Shown in pieces: positions 58,169-64,000 of a DNA stretch of 64,000 nucleotides. Within the stretch, counting starts at the first letter, position 1, and each line of letters begins with the position of its first letter. Made by a program: the position numbers and the translations under genes. This stretch comes from Pseudolactococcus raffinolactis NBRC 100932 (lineage in GTDB: Bacteria; Bacillota; Bacilli; Lactobacillales; Streptococcaceae): NCBI RefSeq assembly GCF_001591765.1, contig NZ_BCVN01000002.1, positions 95,613 through 159,612 on the forward strand. Direction: 5' to 3'. The notes below the pieces were generated by a model. That model ran no database searches. It was not told the DNA's origin and saw nothing but the letters and a program-made list of their open reading frames with translations.

Positions 58169-58205
58169 GATTGTATGATGTGAGTTAAGTCAGTTCTCAA
58201 CTCAT

Positions 58206-58303
58206 TTCCTTTCTATTAATTCACTTCGTGAATTTTTGAACCTTGACCTCTGCTTACGCTTTATCTAAACGAGGTTATTGCAAACGTCTGTTAGTTCAAA
58301 GTC
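58206..58303 (-). repeat. Dispersed 5' element copy C (before the Cof-type gene)
   Basis: On the minus strand it opens with GACTTTGAAC (the TGA is also the HD gene's stop) and continues to TAAGCAGAGGTCAAGGTTCAA, the hairpin TTCAC-gaa-GTGAA (58220-58232) and GAAAGGAA. It aligns over its full length (about 98 nt) with copy D. Confidence 0.7.
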
Positions 58304-59615
58304 TTTTTTTTCCTAAAAAATGGTCATTCCTAATATAGCTAACAAAAGTTTCTTGCTCAGTTTTAAACAATGTATCTGGACTGAGAATGTCGCGTGGGAA
58401 ATAGAAACGATTATCACCATGAGTCGTCCCAGTTAAGGATTTAACAAGACTAGATAGCTCAGATAGTTCAGTGAGTGTGCCATCCTTTTGCATGATTTCA
58501 ATCTGTGTTCTAGGATTTTGAAGCTCTGGTCGATATAAATCGTAAGGTAAGTCAAAATTTGAATGAACAGCAGTATAATAATCCGTGTCAAAGCCTATTT
58601 TTTCAATGATTTGACGTAGGATGTCTAAATCTTTTTCATCTGCACTATCATATTTGATTGATTTAGCTAATTTTCGATTAATGAAGGCATTACTCAAATC
58701 CGATAGGATTTCGTCTGGATGGGTTTGCCAGTTTTGGAAATAGGTCGTCATCACACCGTCATCTAAATGAAGGTAGTCAGACAAGGTGTAATTGTGCTCA
58801 AAGAATGGAACTAAGCGTGGACTAGTCAGCTCGAAATAGTCTTTTTGTGTTGGATAGAGGACTTTAGCACGTTTTAAAAGTTGATGCAACAGGACTTCCA
58901 TAGCACGGCTAGCAGGATGAAAATAAACTTGCATATACATCTGGTAGCGACTGACGATATAGTCTTCCACGGCATGCATTCCTTGAATTTTAAAAGCGAT
59001 ACCGTTGTCAACAGGGGTAATCACACGCATAATCCGTGTGAGATCAAATTCACCATAAGTCGCGCCAGTATAATAAGAGTCGCGTAAAAGATAATCCATG
59101 CGATCTGCATCAATCTGACTTGAAATGAGTTGAACGACCTGTTGATTTTCATAATCATGTGTAATGACGCTGGCGATCTTTTCGGGGAAGTCGGGCGCCA
59201 CTTTTCTCAAGACAGCATTGACTTCAGTAGATGGATCAGTGATGATATTAACTGTAATCGCTTCGTGATCTGTATCAAAGACGCCCTCAAAAGTATGAGA
59301 GAAGGCACCATGGCCCACATCATGTAGTAAGGCAGCACATTGGGTGACGAGGTTCTCTTCCGAGTTCCAAATATCAGGATAATTTTTTGTAAACATTTCC
59401 GTGATTTGCTTGGCGATATTATAGACACCTAGACAGTGGGTAAAACGGCTATGCTCCGCACCATGAAAGGTGTAGCTAGATGTTCCGAGTTGCTTAATCC
59501 GACGCAAACGTTGAAATTCTGTTGTGCCAATCAGGTCATAAATGGTCTGGTTACTCACCGAGATATAGTTATGAACGGGATCGCGAAAAACTTTCTCTAA
59601 TTTAGTATTTGACAT
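58296..59615 (-). CDS. HD-domain phosphohydrolase (YwfO-like)
   Basis: The protein is 439 aa of the dGTPase-like HD family. The N-terminal region (FRDPVHNYISVSNQTIYDLI; RLRRIKQLGTSSYTFHGAEHSRFTHCLGVY) and metal motif CAALLHDVGHGAFSHTFE (about residues 93-110) are clear, with SSQIDADRMDYLLRDSYYTG giving the second aspartate. Relatives hydrolyse (d)NTPs, but the substrate of this subgroup is not certain. It begins with a GAAGGTG ribosome site and has TATAAT-like hexamers upstream on the minus strand (59634-59648). The Cof-type gene follows after a gap filled by repeat copy C. Confidence 0.9.
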   Translation of the reverse strand: MSNTKLEKVFRDPVHNYISVSNQTIYDLIGTTEFQRLRRIKQLGTSSYTFHGAEHSRFTHCLGVYNIAKQITEMFTKNYPDIWNSEENLVTQCAALLHDVGHGAFSHTFEGVFDTDHEAITVNIITDPSTEVNAVLRKVAPDFPEKIASVITHDYENQQVVQLISSQIDADRMDYLLRDSYYTGATYGEFDLTRIMRVITPVDNGIAFKIQGMHAVEDYIVSRYQMYMQVYFHPASRAMEVLLHQLLKRAKVLYPTQKDYFELTSPRLVPFFEHNYTLSDYLHLDDGVMTTYFQNWQTHPDEILSDLSNAFINRKLAKSIKYDSADEKDLDILRQIIEKIGFDTDYYTAVHSNFDLPYDLYRPELQNPRTQIEIMQKDGTLTELSELSSLVKSLTGTTHGDNRFYFPRDILSPDTLFKTEQETFVSYIRNDHFLGKKRL

Positions 59616-59872
59616 ACGACACCTTCTATATTATAAGTAGTTATATTATAACTTAAAATTCTGAAAAATGCACGATTTTAAGTTAAAAAAGTTCTTATTA
59701 TTTTTTAACGAAGAACAGACTAAGTGCTAACAAAAGTTGATAGCTAAATTTTACGGAATTGAAATACTTTATTTGATGAAAATTATCGTATAATAGACTT
59801 ACATGTGCTTTTTAAGATGATTTCAACTTCAAGTGATTGATTTTGAAAAATCTGACGAAAAAATAAAAGAAT
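59616..59872. other. Divergent intergenic region between the HD gene and the E1 alpha gene
   Basis: This AT-rich stretch has no gene. It holds a 10-bp inverted repeat (AACTTAAAAT at 59650-59659 and ATTTTAAGTT at 59675-59684) and a plus-strand -10 (TATAAT, 59789-59794) without a clear -35, which would give a leader of about 180 nt for the E1 genes. The remainder up to 59977 is repeat copy D. Confidence 0.55.
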
Positions 59873-59973
59873 GACTTTGAACGGACTTGAGTTCACGAAT
59901 GACACTGCTGAGACAGAGCATAAGCAGATGTCAAGATTTGAGAATTCATGAAGTGAGGTCAAAGAAAGGAAGG
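59873..59973 (+). repeat. Dispersed 5' element copy D (before the E1 alpha gene)
   Basis: It starts with GACTTTGAAC, continues to ATAAGCAGATGTCAAGATTTGAG, a TCAT-gaa-GTGA hairpin and AGAAAGGAAGG, which is the ribosome site of the next gene. Length and landmarks match copy C, with an offset of one base. Confidence 0.7.
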
Positions 59974-59977
59974 TATT

Positions 59978-60931
59978 ATGCAAAATATTGAAAAAAATCG
60001 GGCATTAAGTTGGTACCAAACGATGGTGACCATCCGAGACTTTGAAAATATCATTGATGATAAAAACCGAGCAGGTTTTTTGTATGGCACGACTCATCTT
60101 TATAACGGTCAAGAAGCCATCGCAACTGCCATTTGTGATTTGTTATCACCAGATGATTTGATACTCTCAACACATCGTAATCATGGGCATGCTATTGCTA
60201 AAGGTACCAAAACTTATCCCATGTTTGCGGAGATTTTCGGTAAAAAAACGGGAACAAATGGAGGACATGGTGGTTCCATGCACATCAGTGATGCCTCAGT
60301 CGGTAATTTCGGTGGTAATGGTATTGTTGGTGGTAACTATCCAGTCGCCCTAGGCCTGGCTCAAGCACTTAAAATGGATGCCTCAGATCGGATCGTCGTT
60401 TGCTTTTCAGGGGACGGTTCAACTAATGAAGGCACCTTTCACGAGAGCCTAAACCTAGCCAGCATTTGGAAGTTACCTATTATTTTTGTGGTCGAAAACA
60501 ACCAGTACGCCATGTCCAGTGATGCGTCTGTCATGATAGCAGGTAGCATTTCTGAGCGAGCAAAAAATTATGATATGAGCGCTTATAAGGTAGATGGACA
60601 AGATGTTTTTGCTGTCCATGATGTCTTTACACGTGCCCGCCAAGATGTCAAAAATGGTCCAGTCTTGATTGAAGCTGTGACTTATCGCTTTAAAGGACAT
60701 TCACGTTCAGATAGTGAACAATACCGCACGCCTGACGAATTCTTTAACTGGGAAGATCCCATTAAGAAATTACGGGAAGCTTTAATCGCCGACTACGATG
60801 TCTCATCAGAAGAAATTGCCTTGATCGATGAAAAAATCTATCGTCACTTGTCTTCTGAAGCCGAGCAGGCTTTAAACGATGAAGAAGCAACCACACCAGC
60901 TGATATTTGGAAGGCGGTTTACAGTGACTAA
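59978..60931 (+). CDS. Thiamine-diphosphate dehydrogenase E1 component, alpha subunit (PDH/acetoin type)
   Basis: The alpha chain of a heterotetrameric 2-oxoacid or acetoin dehydrogenase E1. The protein is 317 aa; the ThDP motif GDGSTNEGTFHESLNLASIWKLPIIFVVENN is intact, as are the HRNHGHAIAKG and GGHGGSMHISD segments and the phosphorylation-loop-like FKGHSRSDSEQYR. Pyruvate (pdhA) and acetoin (acoA) forms are hard to separate by eye. The ATG has GGAAGG 4 bp upstream at the end of repeat copy D. The beta gene overlaps by 8 bp. Confidence 0.88.
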   Translation: MQNIEKNRALSWYQTMVTIRDFENIIDDKNRAGFLYGTTHLYNGQEAIATAICDLLSPDDLILSTHRNHGHAIAKGTKTYPMFAEIFGKKTGTNGGHGGSMHISDASVGNFGGNGIVGGNYPVALGLAQALKMDASDRIVVCFSGDGSTNEGTFHESLNLASIWKLPIIFVVENNQYAMSSDASVMIAGSISERAKNYDMSAYKVDGQDVFAVHDVFTRARQDVKNGPVLIEAVTYRFKGHSRSDSEQYRTPDEFFNWEDPIKKLREALIADYDVSSEEIALIDEKIYRHLSSEAEQALNDEEATTPADIWKAVYSD

Positions 60932-61880
60932 GACTTTTTTACAAGCGATCAATGAAGGTCTGCGTCAAATTTTAGAGACCGTGCCAGAAAGTTATATTCT
61001 CGGCGAAGATGTTGGCACATATGGTGGTGGCTTTGGTGCGACAAAAGGATTAGTCGCTGATTTTCCAGACCGCGTGTTAGATACACCGATTTCTGAAGCG
61101 GCGATCACTGGTGTTGCAACAGGTTCAGCCTTATTGGGCAAGCGCCCTATTCTTGAAATTCAATTCTCAGACTTTTTGACAGTCGCTATTGACCAACTGG
61201 TTAATGAAGCAGCTAAAATTCACTTTCTTTCAAATGGTGAACAATCTGTGCCAATGGTTATCCGTGCTGCCAGTGGTTCAGGGACAGGCGCTAGTTCACA
61301 ACACTCTCAAAGTTTTGAGAACTGGTTTGCCCACGTACCTGGCTTGATTGTTGTCATGCCGTCAAATGCCTATGATGCCAAAGGTATCTTAGTAGCTGCG
61401 GTTAAAAATAATAACCCAGTTTTGATTTTTGAGCCTAAATCACTCTATAAAACAGCCATGCCAGTACCGTCGGAGCTGTATGAAGTCCCAATCGGTCAAG
61501 CTAAACTTGTCAAAGAAGGGACTGATTTAACGATTATCGCCCTCGGTCGAATGGTAGAAGTGGCTAAGTCAGTCGCTAGCCAAACAAGTGCGTCACTTGA
61601 AATTGTTGATCCGATTACGATTTCACCGCTCGATATTAAAACACTTACAGCTTCTGCCCAAAAGACTGGTAAAGTCCTAATTCTAACTGAGGCGGTAACG
61701 CGTTCAGGCATTTCAGGTGAAATCCTAGCGCAGCTCGTCGAAGCAGGTTTTAGTGGTGCAATCAAACGCTTAGGTGGACAGTTTATGCCAATCTCAGCGG
61801 CTAAATCTGTTGAACTTGCGCAAGTCCCAACCGTTGATGCAATTCTTGCGACCATTGACAAGATGATGAAGGAGTTTTAA
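60924..61880 (+). CDS. Thiamine-diphosphate dehydrogenase E1 component, beta subunit
   Basis: The beta chain of the same E1. The protein is 318 aa: a pyrimidine-binding domain (ILGEDVGTYGGGFGATKGL; RVLDTPISEAAITGVATGSALLG; LEIQFSDFLTVAIDQLVNEAAK) and a transketolase C-terminal domain (ADLTIIALGRM-like DLTIIALGRMVEVA). The start is GTG at 60924 with AAGGCGG 7 bp upstream; it overlaps the alpha gene. No E2 (lipoyl acyltransferase) or E3 gene follows. The next gene is a DUF1934-like protein that begins immediately after the stop. Confidence 0.88.
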   Translation: MTKTFLQAINEGLRQILETVPESYILGEDVGTYGGGFGATKGLVADFPDRVLDTPISEAAITGVATGSALLGKRPILEIQFSDFLTVAIDQLVNEAAKIHFLSNGEQSVPMVIRAASGSGTGASSQHSQSFENWFAHVPGLIVVMPSNAYDAKGILVAAVKNNNPVLIFEPKSLYKTAMPVPSELYEVPIGQAKLVKEGTDLTIIALGRMVEVAKSVASQTSASLEIVDPITISPLDIKTLTASAQKTGKVLILTEAVTRSGISGEILAQLVEAGFSGAIKRLGGQFMPISAAKSVELAQVPTVDAILATIDKMMKEF

Positions 61881-62258
61881 ATGGTAGACATTACGATTGA
61901 TAACCTCATTAGAATCGACCGTGAGACTGAAGTGATTCACGAGGAATTTACTGGAGACTATCATGAGAAAAATGGCAGCCATTTTTTGGTCTACCAAAAT
62001 GAGCTAGACGAAAAAGTTGTGATGAAGTATGATGCTGAGATGCTGACGATTACACGCTTTTCACAGCCTAGCACAATCATGAAAATGCATCCTGAAGTTG
62101 TTACCAAAACAGCGATTGCGACTCCAGTGGGGCCGCAACATTTCCAAATTAAAACGCAGCAGTATCAAAAATCGGCTGATGGCTTTAAAGCTAGCTATCA
62201 ATTCTGGCAAGGTGAGATGAAGATCGCGCAGTATGATTTGGCCGTTCATTTCTATTGA
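61881..62258 (+). CDS. Small beta-barrel-like protein, probable DUF1934 (YwiB-like)
   Basis: A protein of 125 aa with no signal peptide. The pattern of alternating beta strands (DEKVVMKYDAEMLTITRF; PVGPQHFQIKTQQYQKS; GFKASYQFWQGEMKIAQYDLAVHFY) resembles the DUF1934/YwiB family, whose function is unknown; the match is by eye and moderate. The ATG directly follows the E1 beta TAA, so it is the third gene of that transcript. A PurBox and terminator follow. Confidence 0.7.
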   Translation: MVDITIDNLIRIDRETEVIHEEFTGDYHEKNGSHFLVYQNELDEKVVMKYDAEMLTITRFSQPSTIMKMHPEVVTKTAIATPVGPQHFQIKTQQYQKSADGFKASYQFWQGEMKIAQYDLAVHFY

Positions 62259-62278
62259 AATAACAGGAATTAATTTTA

Positions 62279-62354
62279 AAAACCGAACATTATACCTAAA
62301 AACTGTCTAAAAAGGCAGTTTTTTTGCTGATTTACGCCGAAATTAACCTATAAT
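62279..62354 (+). promoter_or_regulatory. PurBox, embedded terminator and promoter upstream of purM
   Basis: AAAACCGAACATT (62279-62291) is identical to the PurBox before purC. A terminator (AAACTGTCTAA/AGGCAGTTT with T run, about 62299-62325) for the E1 operon comes next, then TATAAT (62349-62354) with the PurBox G 64 bp upstream of it. The whole block parallels 30602-30678. Confidence 0.88.
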
Positions 62355-62408
62355 GATAAAAAAGGCCGCATTATAGCGAGCTCAAATAAAAGAAAGTTGG
62401 AACCAAGA

Positions 62409-63431
62409 GTGTCTGAAAAAAATGCTTACGCGCAAGCTGGTGTCGATGTAGAAGCTGGATATGAAGTTGTTGAACGGATTAAAAAACACGTCAAACGGAC
62501 AGAACGTCTAGGTGTTATGGGTGCCTTGGGTGGTTTTGGTGGCATGTTCGACCTCACAACGACAGGCGTTAAAGAGCCCGTTCTCGTTTCTGGTACAGAC
62601 GGTGTTGGTACCAAGCTCTTGCTCGCAATCGAAGCGGACAAGCACGACACGATTGGAATTGACTGTGTAGCTATGTGTGTCAATGACATCATCGCTGCAG
62701 GCGCTGAACCTCTCTACTTCCTTGATTACGTCGCAACTGGCAAAAACATCCCTGCCAAACTCGAACAAGTTGTGGCGGGCGTTGCAGAAGGTTGTGTCCA
62801 GTCTAACGCAGCCCTCGTCGGTGGTGAAACTGCTGAAATGCCTGGGATGTATGGTGAAGATGATTATGATCTCGCTGGATTTGCAGTAGGTGTGGCTGAG
62901 AAATCTCAGATTATCACTGGGGAGAAGATTTCAGAGGGTGACATCTTGATTGGCCTTGCGTCATCAGGTATTCATTCCAATGGTTTCTCACTCGTTCGTA
63001 AAGTTTTTGAAAATACTGATCTCAATGGCCAAATGATTGAATTGGGTGGTCAAAAATTAATTGATAACTTGCTAACACCAACTAAAATTTATGTTAAAGA
63101 TCTCATGCCCTTGGTTAAAGCTGGCGTGATTAATGGGATTTCACACATCACAGGTGGTGGCTTTATCGAAAATATTCCAAGGATGTTTGGTGATGACTTG
63201 GCAGCAGAGATCACAGAAGGCACTTGGGACATTTTACCAATTTTTGATTTGTTAGAAAAAACAGGTAAACTCAAACACAGTGAAATGTTTGAAATCTTCA
63301 ACATGGGCTTGGGCATGGTACTTGCTATTTCGCCTGAAAATCTTGAGCAAGCCAAAGCTTTGCTTGAGGGCAACTGTTTTGAAATTGGTCAAATCGTAAA
63401 ACGTGACACAGCAGCGGTTATCATCAAATGA
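62409..63431 (+). CDS. purM: Phosphoribosylformylglycinamidine cyclo-ligase (AIR synthetase)
   Basis: Converts FGAM to AIR using ATP. The protein is 340 aa and begins [27 protein letters not shown] as in lactococcal and streptococcal PurM, then [42 protein letters not shown], and [11 protein letters not shown]. The start is GTG at 62409, matching family N-termini; the TTG at 62397 is an alternative. Transcribed from the PurBox promoter and overlapping purN by 4 bases (ATGA). Confidence 0.95.
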   Translation: MSEKNAYAQAGVDVEAGYEVVERIKKHVKRTERLGVMGALGGFGGMFDLTTTGVKEPVLVSGTDGVGTKLLLAIEADKHDTIGIDCVAMCVNDIIAAGAEPLYFLDYVATGKNIPAKLEQVVAGVAEGCVQSNAALVGGETAEMPGMYGEDDYDLAGFAVGVAEKSQIITGEKISEGDILIGLASSGIHSNGFSLVRKVFENTDLNGQMIELGGQKLIDNLLTPTKIYVKDLMPLVKAGVINGISHITGGGFIENIPRMFGDDLAAEITEGTWDILPIFDLLEKTGKLKHSEMFEIFNMGLGMVLAISPENLEQAKALLEGNCFEIGQIVKRDTAAVIIK

Positions 63432-63976
63432 AGCTAGCGGTTTTTGCCAGCGGTTCTGGTACGAATTTTGAAAATCTTGTCAAACAAGGTATCCCTATCA
63501 CCTTCCTGTTTACAGATAAACGGGATGCCAAGGCTTTGGCGCGTGCTGAAAAACTTGGCATTCAGTCCCATACTTTTGCCTTAAAAGAATTTGAGGATAA
63601 GGCTGCTTATGAAACTGAGCTTTTAAACCTATTAGCGCAGTATGACATTGACCTCATCGTCCTTGCCGGTTACATGAAAATCGTAAGCCCAACCTTGTTG
63701 CAAGCCTATGAAGGCCGTATTATTAACATACATCCGGCCTATCTCCCAGAGTTTCCAGGTGCTCATGGGATAGAAGATGCTTGGCGCGCAGGTGTGACTG
63801 AGAGTGGTGTGACTATCCACTATGTCGATGCAGGCGTGGATACAGGTCAGATTATCGCACAAGAGCGGGTACCAGTTTTACCTGATGACACCCTCGAAAC
63901 CTTTGAAGCAAGAGTCCATGAAATGGAGTATGTGCTTTATCCTGAGGTTTTGAAAACTATTTTGAATCAGTCATAA
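63428..63976 (+). CDS. purN: Phosphoribosylglycinamide formyltransferase
   Basis: Transfers a formyl group from 10-formyl-THF to GAR. The protein is 182 aa, with [15 protein letters not shown] at the N-terminus, [36 protein letters not shown] with the catalytic Asn-His pair, and [18 protein letters not shown] with the catalytic Asp. It is translationally coupled to purM and followed at once by a terminator, so purMN forms a two-gene transcript. Confidence 0.96.
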   Translation: MKLAVFASGSGTNFENLVKQGIPITFLFTDKRDAKALARAEKLGIQSHTFALKEFEDKAAYETELLNLLAQYDIDLIVLAGYMKIVSPTLLQAYEGRIINIHPAYLPEFPGAHGIEDAWRAGVTESGVTIHYVDAGVDTGQIIAQERVPVLPDDTLETFEARVHEMEYVLYPEVLKTILNQS

Positions 63977-63999
63977 AAGAGCTTGAATGCTCTTTTTTT
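63977..63999 (+). terminator. Terminator of purMN
   Basis: AAGAGC/GCTCTT stem followed by a T run at the window edge. Confidence 0.85.
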
Positions 64000-64000
64000 G

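Overview
The window comes from a low-GC Firmicute of the Lactococcus/Streptococcus group, most likely a Lactococcus-type organism. The support is the gpsB-rnpB-rlmL-mapZ order typical of ovococci, PurBox sites of the lactococcal kind upstream of purC and purM, PyrR attenuators, a heterodimeric PyrK-PyrDB dihydroorotate dehydrogenase, and many extended -10 promoters. This placement is inferred from gene content and signals, not from a phylogeny. No tRNA, rRNA, CRISPR array, transposase or prophage gene was seen.

Layout. 1-3.7 kb: tail of an M20 peptidase, a T-box leader, glyQS and a DUF896 gene. 3.7-8.4 kb: a decayed stretch ending in a frameshifted HAD gene, a gluconokinase and transketolase. 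8.5-14.4 kb: an APC permease, asd behind a structured leader, dapA behind a lysine riboswitch, and RNase J2. 14.5-26.6 kb: pyrR-pyrP-pyrB-carA-carB and pyrK-pyrDB-pyrF, with three PyrR attenuators and a metal P-type ATPase between the two operons. 26.7-30.5 kb: gpsB, rnpB, an rRNA methyltransferase and mapZ (division block). 30.6-35.3 kb: purC-purL. 35.4-39.1 kb, minus strand: a yclNOPQ-like siderophore importer. 39.4-44.7 kb: radC, rex with a glutamine amidotransferase, an ABC-F protein and UDP-galactopyranose mutase. 44.7-48.4 kb: pyrE-pyrC, a DUF1054 gene and metA. 48.4-53.4 kb: a MurNAc salvage operon mupG-murQ-murP-murR. 53.5-56.3 kb: dnaD-nth-trmK-nif3. 56.3-59.6 kb, minus strand: a small unknown gene, a TetR regulator, a Cof-type phosphatase and an HD phosphohydrolase. 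60-62.3 kb: E1 alpha and beta of a 2-oxoacid dehydrogenase plus a DUF1934-like gene. 62.3-64 kb: purM-purN.

How the parts work together. All enzymes for de novo UMP synthesis are present (carAB, pyrB, pyrC, pyrDB/K, pyrE, pyrF), with PyrR controlling two of the three operons through visible attenuators. The purine genes lie in two PurBox-controlled transcripts. asd and dapA supply lysine and cell-wall precursors, and dapA has its own lysine sensor.

The least ordinary observations are four. (1) A roughly 100-nt dispersed repeat carrying a hairpin and a Shine-Dalgarno sits directly before carA, pyrK, the Cof-type gene and the E1 alpha gene. (2) A 52-nt direct repeat (45/52 identical) brackets the MurNAc operon, and its second copy is a relic of the metA 3' end, so the operon looks like a 5-kb insertion. 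(3) The glyQS T-box leader appears to have a very short Stem I. (4) Two 3' hairpin elements, after transketolase and purL, share sequence and show a compensatory base-pair change.
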